64,000 nucleotides of DNA from an uncultured Anaeroplasmataceae bacterium (GTDB lineage: Bacteria; Bacillota_I; Bacilli_A; Acholeplasmatales; Anaeroplasmataceae), in the NCBI GenBank assembly GCA_947589245.1, contig CANQBD010000001.1:1-64000 (forward strand), in the 5' to 3' direction. A program made the translations under genes and the position numbers. Below are positions 29,090-39,600 of this stretch, one piece after another (position 1 is the first letter of the stretch; every line of letters starts with the position of its first letter). The notes beneath the pieces were generated by a model. That model was not told the origin of the DNA. It searched no databases and saw only the letters and a program-made list of their open reading frames with translations.

Positions 29090-29170
29090 ATTTTATTTGT
29101 AAAATAAAACATTTTACTTTTAATTTTCTTAAAATAGGTGTATGATATTAAGTGTTGCGAGGCGAGATTT

Positions 29171-30127
29171 ATGAAAAAATTATTTTTATTATTAACTATT
29201 TTCTTTTTAGGATTAACTTCTTGTAATAAAGAAGAAACTTCTAGGGAAGTGAATGTTTATATGCCAGATGGTACACCTGCATTAGCTTTGGCTTCAATGC
29301 TTGATGAAGGCTTTGAATATGAAAATGTAAAAACAACCTTTCATATTGTTACAGCTAGTGAGATAGCTGCCACAGTAAGTCAAAGTACTTGTGATTTAGC
29401 AATTATGCCAACAACTGCGGCTGCTACCCTTTATAATAAAGGCATTGGATTACAATTAGCTAGTGTTAATGTTTTTGGCAATCTATTTATTGTTGGAACT
29501 AAGGAGACTACCTCTTTAGAGGATTTAAAAGGCAAAGTTATTTATACAACTGCCGCAACAACCATCCAAATGGTTCAATATGTTTTAGATGCTAATAATA
29601 TTGAATATACTGATGGGGCTGAAGCAGTAGAAGGCAAAGTAGCCTTAAACTCTGTTGGTGATGCAACCGAAATTATTGCTAATTTAAAAATGGGCATTCA
29701 AAAGGGTACAGAAGCCTATGGTGTTTTAGGTGAACCTCAAGTTACTAAGGTTCAAGGCATGATTGCAGGTTTAAATATTAATTTTGATTTACAAAAGGAA
29801 TATAAAGCTATAACGGGTTTCGATGGCTATCCTCAAGCTTGTCTTATTGTTAAGAAGAGCTTTGCTGAAAGCTATTCTGGTTATGTTGAAGCATTTTTAA
29901 ATAAGTTAGAGTATAATACTAATTATTTGAATAATAATGTAACTAAGTTACCAAATGTTTTTGCTAAATATGATAGTAGCTTAGCTGGAATGTCTTTTAC
30001 AGTTGATACAATTACTAGATGTAATTTACGGTTAGAATTAGCAAGTAGTGTTAAGGATTCTGTTATTAGCTATGTTAAAGCCCTTGCTAAAATTGATTTA
30101 AATAACGAATTTTTCTATATTCAATAA
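29171..30127 (+). CDS. ABC transporter substrate-binding lipoprotein
   Basis: A 318-residue NMT1/TauA/SsuA-type binding protein. A lipoprotein signal ends LTSC, so the mature protein is lipid-anchored outside the membrane. YMPDGTPALALASML and the DLAIMPTTAAATLYNKG segment are typical of this group. Start 29171 is chosen because it begins the signal peptide (MKKLFLLL) and follows GAGG; an ATG at 29138 would add eleven non-signal residues. It is the first gene of a binding protein-permease-ATPase set. The ligand is unknown: no thiamine or other riboswitch was seen upstream. Confidence 0.88.
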   Translation: MKKLFLLLTIFFLGLTSCNKEETSREVNVYMPDGTPALALASMLDEGFEYENVKTTFHIVTASEIAATVSQSTCDLAIMPTTAAATLYNKGIGLQLASVNVFGNLFIVGTKETTSLEDLKGKVIYTTAATTIQMVQYVLDANNIEYTDGAEAVEGKVALNSVGDATEIIANLKMGIQKGTEAYGVLGEPQVTKVQGMIAGLNINFDLQKEYKAITGFDGYPQACLIVKKSFAESYSGYVEAFLNKLEYNTNYLNNNVTKLPNVFAKYDSSLAGMSFTVDTITRCNLRLELASSVKDSVISYVKALAKIDLNNEFFYIQ

Positions 30128-30148
30128 AATTTAAGGAGGATGATAGGT

Positions 30149-30898
30149 ATGAAGAAAGTGGTAATGAATTTATTATATCCACTTATTGTAGTGCTATTTA
30201 TCCTCTTTTTTTGGGAAATAGCTGCCATTGCTATTGATGTTGATTTAATATTACCTAGTCCTATAGTTGCTCTGCAAAATGTTGGTTTTTATTTAAGTGA
30301 TCAAGCCTTTTGGATTGCTTTAGGCTGGACATTTTTAAGATGTATTGAAAGTTTTTTGATTGCTTTTATTATTGCTTTATTATTAGCTTCTTTAAGTTAT
30401 ACTTTCAAAGAAGTAGAAAAGTTTATCAATCCTTTTATGGCTTTTGTTAGAGCCATTCCAACTATGGCGATAATTCTAATTTTGACTATTTCACTTTCAC
30501 CCCATAGTGCACCTGTTATTATTGCTTGTATTGTTATTTGTCCAACCCTTTATCAAAGCTTTTTAACTGGTTTTAAGGAAATTGATCCAAATCTAGTTGA
30601 AATGGTAACTGTTTATCAAGTTCCAAAAAGAAAACAAATTTTAAAATTTTATATCCCTTCGGTTTTACCTACTATTTTAAGTAATAGTGCTACTGGCTTT
30701 AGTTTGAATATAAAGCTAGTTATAGCAGCTGAAGCTTTAGCCCAAACAAGACTTAGTATTGGTAGGTTAATGCAATTTTCAAAAATTAATTTAGAAGTAG
30801 AAAAACTATTTGCTTTAACGATAGTTGCAGTATTATTAAGTGTCATTTGTGAATTTATAATTCGTTGTTTAATGAAGAGGTTATGTAAAAATGCTTAA
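30149..30898 (+). CDS. ABC transporter permease
   Basis: A 249-residue inner-membrane permease of the nitrate/taurine/aliphatic-sulfonate type with about six helices. The cytoplasmic EAA-like loop is seen near residues 150-180 (MVTVYQVPKRKQILKFYIPSVLP). Start 30149 is preferred over 30140 because AGGAGG (30134-30139) would otherwise touch the start codon. It follows the binding-protein gene closely and overlaps the ATPase gene by eight bases, so the transporter is one coupled unit. Confidence 0.9.
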   Translation: MKKVVMNLLYPLIVVLFILFFWEIAAIAIDVDLILPSPIVALQNVGFYLSDQAFWIALGWTFLRCIESFLIAFIIALLLASLSYTFKEVEKFINPFMAFVRAIPTMAIILILTISLSPHSAPVIIACIVICPTLYQSFLTGFKEIDPNLVEMVTVYQVPKRKQILKFYIPSVLPTILSNSATGFSLNIKLVIAAEALAQTRLSIGRLMQFSKINLEVEKLFALTIVAVLLSVICEFIIRCLMKRLCKNA

Positions 30899-31565
30899 AT
30901 TAGAACACATCTCTAAAAGTTATGATAAAGAGCTTTTTAAGGATTTTAATTTAAATATTGAAGCTGGCAAAATTACTTGTATTTTAGGTGCGAGTGGGGT
31001 TGGAAAAACAACACTTTTAAAAATGATTGCTGGTTTAACTACTTTTTCTGGTACTATTAGTCGGCCAGACCGGATATCCTATATTTTTCAAGAAGATCGA
31101 TTAATTCCTGGCTTAACTGTTTGGGAAAATCTAAAATTAGTTAATCCTGAGGCAACCCAAGAACAGATAAATACTATACTTGCTACTTTAGAACTAGCTG
31201 GCATGGAAAAAAGATATCCTAAGAGTTTAAGTGGGGGAGAGGCTAAAAGAGTTGCGATGGCTAGAGCTTTCTTATATGATGGGGAAGTTATTTTGATGGA
31301 TGAAGCTTTTTCATCATTAGATTTAGCGTTAAAGATTAGATTAATAAATTATTTTGCTAATCTTTGGCAACTTCAAAAAAGAACAGTTATTTTTGTTACA
31401 CATGAGATAGATGAGGCTTTACTTTTAGCTCATAATATTTATATTTTGCAAGATGGAGTAATAGCTAAACAATATCAAATTGATTTTGCTTTTCCACGTA
31501 GTTTGGATACCAGCTTAGATTTAAGAAGAAAAATTGTTTCGGACATACTTAACGACAAGCTTTAA
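30891..31565 (+). CDS. ABC transporter ATP-binding protein
   Basis: A 224-residue ATPase that powers the adjacent permease. Walker A is GASGVGKTTL, the Q-loop is FQEDRLIPG, the signature is LSGGEAKRVA, Walker B is VILMDEAFSSLD, and the switch His is in VTHEIDEA. All motifs are intact. It is the last gene of the importer operon. The DEAFSSLD form and short length are typical of the nitrate/taurine group. Confidence 0.92.
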   Translation: MLKLEHISKSYDKELFKDFNLNIEAGKITCILGASGVGKTTLLKMIAGLTTFSGTISRPDRISYIFQEDRLIPGLTVWENLKLVNPEATQEQINTILATLELAGMEKRYPKSLSGGEAKRVAMARAFLYDGEVILMDEAFSSLDLALKIRLINYFANLWQLQKRTVIFVTHEIDEALLLAHNIYILQDGVIAKQYQIDFAFPRSLDTSLDLRRKIVSDILNDKL

Positions 31566-31594
31566 TTGATTATTTATGGATATTTTGATATAAT
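31566..31594 (+). promoter_or_regulatory. Promoter of the gdpP-rplI fusion gene
   Basis: TTGATT (31566-31571), 17 bases, TATAAT (31589-31594). The start of transcription would be near 31601, just ahead of GAGGGGTGA. Confidence 0.75.
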
Positions 31595-31615
31595 GTTAAT
31601 CTAGAAGAGGGGTGA

Positions 31616-34063
31616 ATGAATTTGAAAAAATTTATATCAACACTTATTTCTTTGGGCTGTACAGCTATCTTAGGTTATTTTACCTATTATTTTTATAAAG
31701 ATGATATATGGTTTATTGTTTTTTTATCTTTAGCAATTGCTAGTTTGGTAATGGCTGTTGTTTTTGTAATGCGCTTATTAAATAATAAAAACATTGATAA
31801 GATAACTTGGTTAGAAAACCGTTTAAATGTCTGGAATTCTATATCTCATCATGTTTCTGCTGCTGGGGATGAAGCTTTTACTAAGCTACCTATTGGTATT
31901 ATTGTTTATGATAATAATTTAGAGGTTAAATGGGCAAATGATTTTGCCAAGCAAACTTTTAAAAGTAATTTGATAAATAGTCCGCTTGATTCTATCAATC
32001 AGGATTTTATTGATGATATTCAAGCTGGTAATTCGCAAATGCTAATAACTGCTTTTGAAAAGAATTATGATGTAATTCATAATGCTGAAAATAAAATATT
32101 ATACTTCTTTGATGTTACGGAAAGAGAAAAAACATTAAAACGCTATAATGATCGTATTACCGCCTTTATGTTAATAGATATTGATAATCTAGAAGAAGCT
32201 TTAAAGCGTTATGATATGCAAGAACAAACTAGTATTAGAGGCCAAATTCTTGGTGTTATTTCGGAATGGATTGATAAACATGGCTGTTGTTTAGAGACTT
32301 TGTCTGATGATAGGATGTTTGTTGTTTGTGACCATGAAGCTTTAAATAAAATGATCGATGATAAATTTTCTGTTTTAAATGATGTTAGAGAAATATCAAG
32401 TAAGAACCACTTAAGAGCTAGTATGTCAATTGGTGTAGCTTGTTATGATGTTGAAGCAACTGAATTAATTAACTTAGCGCAAAATGCGATGGAATTGGCT
32501 GCTAAGCGTGGTGGTGATCAGGTTGTTGTTAATATTCAAAATGAGAAGATTCAATATTTTGGTGGTAATACTAATTCAGTGGAAAAGAATACTTTAGTTG
32601 AAGCACGTATTCAAACTGTGGCGTTGAGGGATGCTATCGAGGAAAGTAGTAATATTTTAATTATGTGTCATGACTTAGCTGACTGTGATGCTTTAGGTTC
32701 AATGCTTGGTTTATGGAGTTTGGCTAAGACATCAAATAAGGATGTTAAAATGGTTTTTGATCCAAGATTAGCTGATGTAACTGCTCAAAAGATTTTTGAA
32801 AAAATCAAGACTTATGAAAAACAAGAAATTTATGAGAGCTTTGTTAGTAAAGTTGAAGCTAAGGATTTAATTAAACCTTCGACATTGTTAATTATGACTG
32901 ATACGCAGTCTCCTAAGCTAGCAATGTTTCCTGATATTTTAGCTGAAGTTAAAAATATTTCTGTTGTTGATCATCATCGTGCTAGTGATGCTGGCTTTAC
33001 TGAAACTGTTTCTTATTATGTTGAAACTTATGCCTCATCAGCTGTTGAGCTTGTTTCAGAAATGTATTTATTCTATGGCAAGAGTATTGAAGTTGATCCT
33101 TTAATAGCAACAATAATGCTGGCTGGTATTGTTGTAGATACTAATAATTTTACTTATCGTACGGGCGCTAGAACCTTTGAAGCGGCCTCAACCTTAAATT
33201 CAATGGGGGCTGATATGGTTTTGGTTAAACGGTTATTACGTGATTCATATGATGAAGAAAAATTCTTAGCAGAAGCGTTAGTCAGAGCGATGATTTTTGA
33301 AAAGCGGTTTGCGATTGTTGCTGAACCAGAAGATGTTATTATTGAAGATCGTACTACACTTGCTAAGATATCTGATAAGTTACTTACAATTGAGGGTATT
33401 GAATCAGCTTTTACAATTGGTCGTATTAGTAAAGACACTATTGGTATTTCAGCAAGAAGTATTGAAAATGTTAATGTTCAAATCATTATGGAAGAAATGG
33501 AGGGTGGTGGTCACTTTAATGCCGCTGCTACTCAATTAAAAGGAGTAACTATTGAAGAGGCTAAAAATCGTTTACTCCAAATATTAAAACGAGACTTTGT
33601 AGATACTGGAGATGGTACAATGAAGGTTATTTTAATTGCTGATGTTAAAGGCAAAGGTAAAAAGGATGATATTTTAGATGTTGCTAATGGTTATGGTAAT
33701 TTCTTAATTAGTAATAATTTAGCTTTAATGGCAACAGAAGAAAATTTAAAACAATTAGCTGCTGCTAAGGAACAGGAAAGAATAGAAAATGAAAATCGCC
33801 GGAATGTTTTAGAAAAGCTAAAGGCGGAAATTCAAGGTAAATTTATATCTGTTTATATTCGAGTTGGCACTGATGGTAAAAACTTTGGTCATATTACGAC
33901 AAAATATATTTGTGAAGAGTTTGAAGCTCAAACGGGTATTCATTTAGATAAGAAAAAGGTTGAATTACCTGCTGAAATTAATTCTGTGGGTATTTTTACA
34001 GCTAATGTGCGTTTAGATAAAGATATTGTAGCAACTTTTGAAATAAATGTAATTGAAAAGTAA
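31616..34063 (+). CDS. GdpP-type c-di-AMP phosphodiesterase fused to ribosomal protein L9
   Basis: An 815-residue fusion. Residues 1-668 are a complete GdpP/YybT: two membrane helices (8-60), a PAS-like domain (about 75-170), a degenerate GGDEF domain (about 175-310), and a DHH/DHHA1 phosphodiesterase with His352, Asp357, Asp359, the DHH triplet 452-454 and GGGH (630-633). This enzyme breaks down c-di-AMP. Residues 669-815 are a full-length ribosomal protein L9 starting [15 protein letters not shown]. In Bacillus the same three genes lie in the order gdpP-rplI-dnaB but are separate. No stop or frame change exists at the join. The L9 part lacks one residue in the GYaRN loop. GAGGGGTGA precedes the ATG. 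Confidence 0.9.
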   Translation: MNLKKFISTLISLGCTAILGYFTYYFYKDDIWFIVFLSLAIASLVMAVVFVMRLLNNKNIDKITWLENRLNVWNSISHHVSAAGDEAFTKLPIGIIVYDNNLEVKWANDFAKQTFKSNLINSPLDSINQDFIDDIQAGNSQMLITAFEKNYDVIHNAENKILYFFDVTEREKTLKRYNDRITAFMLIDIDNLEEALKRYDMQEQTSIRGQILGVISEWIDKHGCCLETLSDDRMFVVCDHEALNKMIDDKFSVLNDVREISSKNHLRASMSIGVACYDVEATELINLAQNAMELAAKRGGDQVVVNIQNEKIQYFGGNTNSVEKNTLVEARIQTVALRDAIEESSNILIMCHDLADCDALGSMLGLWSLAKTSNKDVKMVFDPRLADVTAQKIFEKIKTYEKQEIYESFVSKVEAKDLIKPSTLLIMTDTQSPKLAMFPDILAEVKNISVVDHHRASDAGFTETVSYYVETYASSAVELVSEMYLFYGKSIEVDPLIATIMLAGIVVDTNNFTYRTGARTFEAASTLNSMGADMVLVKRLLRDSYDEEKFLAEALVRAMIFEKRFAIVAEPEDVIIEDRTTLAKISDKLLTIEGIESAFTIGRISKDTIGISARSIENVNVQIIMEEMEGGGHFNAAATQLKGVTIEEAKNRLLQILKRDFVDTGDGTMKVILIADVKGKGKKDDILDVANGYGNFLISNNLALMATEENLKQLAAAKEQERIENENRRNVLEKLKAEIQGKFISVYIRVGTDGKNFGHITTKYICEEFEAQTGIHLDKKKVELPAEINSVGIFTANVRLDKDIVATFEINVIEK
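33608..34063 (+). CDS. rplI: Internal in-frame start for free ribosomal protein L9
   Basis: Within the fusion gene, GGAG (33608-33611) sits eight bases before an in-frame ATG at 33620. Starting there gives a 147-residue protein, close to the 149 residues of Bacillus subtilis L9, with the N-terminal rRNA-binding domain, a long charged helix ([20 protein letters not shown]) and the C-terminal domain ([10 protein letters not shown], then LDKKKVEL). The coordinates given include the ribosome binding site. If used, the cell makes both a membrane fusion and free L9 from one mRNA. The site is visible; its use is inferred. Confidence 0.55.
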   Translation, partial: GDGTMKVILIADVKGKGKKDDILDVANGYGNFLISNNLALMATEENLKQLAAAKEQERIENENRRNVLEKLKAEIQGKFISVYIRVGTDGKNFGHITTKYICEEFEAQTGIHLDKKKVELPAEINSVGIFTANVRLDKDIVATFEINVIEK

Positions 34064-34074
34064 GGAGAAAAATT

Positions 34075-35424
34075 ATGCAGGAACAGGCATTAAGAATACC
34101 TAGTAATATTGAAGCTGAAATAGCTTTACTAGGTAGTATTTTGGTTGATGAAAATTTAATAGTTGAGTTATCAGATACGCTTATTCCTGATGATTTTTAC
34201 GATGTTAAAAATAAGCTTATCTATCGCACGATGATTAAGCTTTTTAGAGCTGGTAAAAAGGTCGATGTTGCATCAGTAATTTCAACCCTTCAAACAGATA
34301 ATTTAATTGAACAATGTGGGGGAATAGAATATCTTTCAGCCATTGCTGATCATAGTTATTCTAGTTCAAATGCTGATACTTATTATAAATTAATTAGTGA
34401 AGCTGCCATTAAACGTAATACGATTAATAAGCTTAGTAAATTAGCTAATGAAGGTTATAGTGGAATTGATACATATGAATATGTAGATAAAGTAGAAAGA
34501 GAAATTTTTGAACTTTCTAAGCGGCGTAGTTTTGATAATTTCAAACCAATTTCAGAAGTTAGCCAAGCTGTATTGTCTAATACAGAAAATAATGCAAGTC
34601 GGACAACGGAAGTAATTGGGTTAGATACCGGTTATGGTAATTTGAATAAGTTCACACAAGGTTTTCAGCCAGGACAATTAATTATTTTAGCTGCCCGTCC
34701 TTCAATGGGTAAATCAGCTATGGCTATGAATTTAGCTGTTAATGTTGCTACTCATAATAAGAATGGTCATGCTTCTGTAGCCATTTTCTCTTTAGAAATG
34801 TCTGCTGAACAGCTAGTTGAGAGAATGGTAGCTTGTGAAAGTAGTATTCGTCTTAATAATATTAAAAGTGGCAATTTATATAAGAATGATTGGACAAGAT
34901 TTAATACAGCCTGTGCTAAGCTTGGGGGATTGAATTTATTTTTTGATGATTCATCTGATGCCACAATATCAACTATTAGAGCCAAGTGTCGAAAACTAGC
35001 TAGTGAATCTAGTTTAGATTTTATTGTTATTGATTATCTGCAATTAATTGATGGTGATAGTAATTCGGCAAAGGATACTCAAATTGAACGTATCTCTAAG
35101 ATTTCAAGAAGTCTTAAACTAATGGCTAGAGAATTAGGTGTTCCGGTTTTAGCATTATCTCAGCTTTCAAGAGCGGTTGAAAAACGGGAAGATAGACATC
35201 CAATGATGTCTGACTTAAGAGATTCTGGTTCTATTGAACAGGATGCTGATATTGTTATGTTTTTATATCGTGATGATTATTACAATAAAAATTCTGAACG
35301 TAAACAAGAGGCTGATTTAATCATTTCTAAAAATCGTTCCGGAGCTACTAGTGAAGGATTACCATTCCTATTTACTGGTGAGTATTCTCGTTTCAAAGAG
35401 TTAACTAAGGAAAACAAAGAATAA
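34075..35424 (+). CDS. dnaB: Replicative DNA helicase DnaB
   Basis: Hexameric helicase of the replication fork (called DnaC in Bacillus subtilis). The 449-residue protein has an N-terminal primase-binding domain (about 1-150; RIPSNIEAEIALLGSIL), and a RecA-like motor with Walker A AARPSMGKSA near residue 205, Walker B FIVIDYLQL and LSQLSRAVEKR. AAGGAGA precedes the ATG. It follows the L9 segment by eleven bases, keeping the ancestral gene order. No intein is present. Confidence 0.96.
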   Translation: MQEQALRIPSNIEAEIALLGSILVDENLIVELSDTLIPDDFYDVKNKLIYRTMIKLFRAGKKVDVASVISTLQTDNLIEQCGGIEYLSAIADHSYSSSNADTYYKLISEAAIKRNTINKLSKLANEGYSGIDTYEYVDKVEREIFELSKRRSFDNFKPISEVSQAVLSNTENNASRTTEVIGLDTGYGNLNKFTQGFQPGQLIILAARPSMGKSAMAMNLAVNVATHNKNGHASVAIFSLEMSAEQLVERMVACESSIRLNNIKSGNLYKNDWTRFNTACAKLGGLNLFFDDSSDATISTIRAKCRKLASESSLDFIVIDYLQLIDGDSNSAKDTQIERISKISRSLKLMARELGVPVLALSQLSRAVEKREDRHPMMSDLRDSGSIEQDADIVMFLYRDDYYNKNSERKQEADLIISKNRSGATSEGLPFLFTGEYSRFKELTKENKE

Positions 35425-35443
35425 ATTAAGGGGCTTAATAAAT

Positions 35444-36520
35444 ATGTTAGATCGTTTAAAGATAATGGAGAAGCGGTATGAGGAAATCAATCAACTCTTA
35501 ACTAATCCAGAAGTCGTAAGTGATATTAAAAAATTAACAGAATTATCCAAAGAACAAAGAAGCTTAGAAAAGCCAGTATCTTTATTTAGAGAACAATTAA
35601 AGTTAATGGCTGCCATACCTGATTTAAAGGAAATGAAAAATTCTGATGATGCTGAAATGGCTGAAATGGCTAGTTTAGAACTTGAAGAAACTACGGCGCG
35701 AATTAATGAAATTGAAGAAGAAATTAAGATTTTATTATTACCAAAAGACCCTAATGATGAAAAGAATGTTATTGTTGAAATTAGAGGTGCTGCTGGTGGT
35801 GATGAGGCTAATATTTTTGCCGGCGATTTGTATAGAATGTATAGCCGTTATGCTGAGTCACTAGGTTGGAAGGTTGAGGTTTTAGATGCAATGCCATCTG
35901 AAATGGGCGGATATTCTTTGATTCAATTTAAGGTAAGTGGTGATATGGTTTATTCATTGCTTAAATATGAAAGTGGTGCTCATCGTGTTCAGCGTGTTCC
36001 TGTAACTGAAGCTCAAGGTCGTATTCACACCTCAACGGCTACGGTACTAGTTATGCCTGAAGCTACTGATATTGATTTTAAGTTGGATATGAATGATATT
36101 AGAGTAGATACCTTCTGTTCATCTGGACCTGGTGGTCAAGGTGTTAACACAACTTATTCAGCAGTTCGGGTCACTCATATTCCAACGGGGGTATCTGTGG
36201 CTTGTCAAACGCATCGTTCTCAACATGAAAACAAGGCTGCCGCTTTAGAATTGCTTGCTACCCGTCTTTATGATCAGTTAGTTCGTGAAAAAGAAGAAGC
36301 TGAAGGTGTTGAACGCCAAAGTTTAATTGGTCGTGGGGATCGTTCGGAAAAAATTAGAACCTATAATTATCCGCAAAATAGAGTAACCGACCATCGAATT
36401 GGTTTTACAATTAATCGTTTAGATGCTATTATTGATGGAAAATTAGGTCTTGTTATTGATCAATTGGTCAATGAAGATCAAAAGCGTAAACTATCCAGTG
36501 AAGAGGCCTTAAAATTATAA
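35444..36520 (+). CDS. prfA: Peptide chain release factor 1
   Basis: RF1 reads UAA and UAG and releases the peptide. The 358-residue protein carries the tripeptide PVT (186-188) that recognises the stop codon and marks RF1 rather than RF2, and the catalytic GGQ (230-232). AGGGG precedes the start. It lies 19 bases after dnaB. The usual partner prmC, whose product methylates the GGQ glutamine, does not follow here; a weak hairpin and mfd do instead. Confidence 0.96.
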   Translation: MLDRLKIMEKRYEEINQLLTNPEVVSDIKKLTELSKEQRSLEKPVSLFREQLKLMAAIPDLKEMKNSDDAEMAEMASLELEETTARINEIEEEIKILLLPKDPNDEKNVIVEIRGAAGGDEANIFAGDLYRMYSRYAESLGWKVEVLDAMPSEMGGYSLIQFKVSGDMVYSLLKYESGAHRVQRVPVTEAQGRIHTSTATVLVMPEATDIDFKLDMNDIRVDTFCSSGPGGQGVNTTYSAVRVTHIPTGVSVACQTHRSQHENKAAALELLATRLYDQLVREKEEAEGVERQSLIGRGDRSEKIRTYNYPQNRVTDHRIGFTINRLDAIIDGKLGLVIDQLVNEDQKRKLSSEEALKL

Positions 36521-36580
36521 TAGTAAAAAGAGTTAATATAAATAATAAATTTAATTGCTTTCAATAATTAAATGATAAAT

Positions 36581-36604
36581 GATCTAGGAGTAACTAGGTC
36601 TTTT
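36581..36604 (+). terminator. Weak terminator-like hairpin between prfA and mfd
   Basis: GATCTAG (36581-36587) pairs with CTAGGTC (36594-36600, one G-U), followed by TTTT. It could partly uncouple mfd from the upstream operon. Confidence 0.4.
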
Positions 36605-36625
36605 ATGCCTTATAGGAGACTAACT

Positions 36626-39600
36626 ATGAGTATATTTGAATTTATGCTTGAAAATCCAATTATCCAAGAAGTATTAAGTAGAAATAGAGTTAAACTTGGT
36701 AATTCCTGTGATGATTTTAATATGATGTTGTTGGCTTGTGATTTTTATTCTAAAGATTCAAGCCTTTTTGTTGTTGTTCCTAATCTTTATTTAGCTCAAA
36801 AATATTATGATGAACTATTAAATTTAGTTGGTGAGGATGATGTCTTATTTTTTCCTGCTGATGAATTAGTTTCGGCTGAAATGGTGGCTGCTACAGGAGA
36901 TTTTTTATTTGAAAGAATCCAAACTCTTTATACTCTTTTAACAGAAGGAAAGAAGCTTGTAGTTACTAATTTACATGGAGCTATTAAATATGAATTACCT
37001 AAGGATATTTGGTTATCTAGTATTTTTACAATTAAAAAGCAGATGAGTATTGAAATATCTGATTTATTGCTGCGTTTAGTAAGACTTGGGTATGAGCCAG
37101 TTTATACAATAACTAAGACCGGAGAATTTGCAAGAAGAGGTAGCATCGTAGATATTTTTCCGCTTGGGTCAGAAAAACCTATTCGTCTTGATTTTTTTGG
37201 TGATGATATAGATACAATTAAATATTTTAATATGGAAAATCAGCGTTCTATTGCAGAGATTTTATCTTGTGTAATTTTACCAGTTACAGAATTAATTTAT
37301 GATAATGAAGACTATGTAGTTGCTAAAGATAGACTTTATAGCTTTTTAGATCAATTTAAAATATCAGCTATTGAGGAAGAAATTTTAAATAAAGACTTAT
37401 TTTCTTTAGAAAACCATCAAAATTTAAATAGCTTATCGCGTTATTTTAGTTTTTTTAATAGTAATTTAGCAACGATTTTTGATTTTGTAGATAATAAAAG
37501 GATTTATTTTATTGATCCTGTAAAATCAAGAGAAACATTTGATCACTTGGTTTTAGATCTAAATGAATACTGTGGTCGAATTGGTGGATATAGTATTGCT
37601 AATATGGAATTATTTAAGAATTTTGATTTAGTTTTAAATGAAGCTAATGTTTTAATTGAGGGATTAAGAACCTTAGGTCATTTAGATTTTAGTATTAATG
37701 CTAAAGAAATTAGTGCATATCAGGCTAAAGAAAAAGAAATCTTAAAAGATTTTAGACGTAACAAGGATAATAAATATGTTATTTTAAGCTATACTAATGA
37801 GGAACGTTTGAAAAGACTGATTGATACCTGCTTGGATGAAGATATTTTCTTGGTTAGAGTTAAAAATGCAGGTGATATTAAGCTTGGTCAAATCAATTGT
37901 GTATTTGGCGCTTTACCGGCATTTGATTGGATTTATGAGGGAATAATATTTTTAAATGATGCTGCTTTATATGAAGTTAACTATTCACCTAGAAAAGCTC
38001 GCTATAAATCAGTTTATAAGAACGCTATTAAAATTTCTAAATATGATGAATTAGAGGTTGGAGATTATGTAGTTCATTATGATTATGGGATTGGTAAATA
38101 TTTAGGAATTAAAACAATGGAAACTAGTGGTATTAAGCGTGATTTTCTCTATGTAATGTATGGGAATGGTTCGAGCTTATATATTCCTTTAGAACAAATA
38201 TCATCAATAATGAAATATGCTTCTAAGGATGTTGAAGGAATAACTTTACATGAAATTGGCTCATCAGCTTGGGCAAGAACTAAGGCTAAAGTTAGAAAAA
38301 GAGTTCATGATATTTCTGATGAATTGATTAAACTTTATGCTGCTAGACAAGCGGCTAAAGGTTTTGAATTTCCCAAGGATAGTACACTTCAACTGGAGTT
38401 TGAAGCTGGTTTTGAATATGAATTAACACCTGATCAAAAATTAGCGATTGATGCAGTTAAGGCAGATATGGAGTCGGCTCGTCCAATGGATCGTTTAATT
38501 TGTGGTGATGTTGGTTATGGTAAGACAGAAGTAGCAATGAGAGCGGCCTTTAAAGCTGTTTATGGTGGTAAGCAAGTAGCAATGCTTGCTCCAACAACTA
38601 TTTTAGCTAGTCAGCATTATCATAATTTTAAAGCTAGGATGGATGAATTTGGGATTAGAGTTGAACTTCTTAGTCGTTTTGTTTCAGCTTCTAAACAAAA
38701 CCAAATAATTGCTGATTTAAAAGCTGGTAAAGTTGATATAATAATTGGAACACACAGACTTTTATCTAAAGAAATAATTTATAAGGATTTAGGTTTATTA
38801 ATTGTTGATGAGGAACAACGTTTTGGAGTTACCCATAAGGAAAAAATTAAGGAGCTAAAGGTAAATGTTGATTGTATTACCTTATCTGCAACACCTATTC
38901 CTAGAACTTTGCAAATGTCGGTTATGGGTTTAAAGGATTTATCAATGATTGAGACCCCACCTAAAAATCGTTACCCTGTTCAAACCTATGTTTTAGAGCG
39001 TAATGATCGAATTATCGCTGATGCGATTATGCGAGAAATGGCTCGTGGTGGGCAAGTCTTTTATTTATATAATTTTGTTGAAACCATTGAAGATTTAGCG
39101 GCACATTTACAAAAACTTGTTCCTGAGGCTAGAATATGTGTTGGTCATGGTAGGCTTACTAAAGATCAGTTAGAAAATCGTATTAGAGATTTTATTGATC
39201 ATCAATATGATATTCTTTTATGTACAACCATTATTGAGACAGGCATTGATATGCCGGAAACAAATACTTTAATTATTCATGATGCTGATCGTTTGGGGTT
39301 ATCACAGCTTTATCAAATTAGAGGTCGTGTTGGGCGTTCTAGTAAAATTGCCTACGCTTATTTGATGTATGAGCCAAGAAAGATGTTGACAGCTGAGGCG
39401 GAAAAACGTTTAGAAACAATTAAGGAATTTAATGAACTTGGTAGTGGTTTTAAAATAGCTATGCGTGATTTAGCTATTCGTGGTAGTGGTGATTTACTGG
39501 GTGAAGAACAATCTGGTTTTGTGGAATCTGTCGGGTTGGATATGTATTTAAAGATTTTGGAAGAAGAGATTAGCTTACATGGTAAACCAAAGGAAGAAGA

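Noticed and set aside
29090..29170. TPP or other riboswitch before the ABC importer
   Set aside because: The gap is too short and no conserved TPP elements were seen.
34075..35424. Intein in dnaB
   Set aside because: Length is 449 residues with all motor motifs contiguous.
36572..36625. ATG at 36572 as the mfd start
   Set aside because: Lacks a ribosome binding site, and the added 18 codons run through a terminator-like hairpin; AGGAGA supports 36626.
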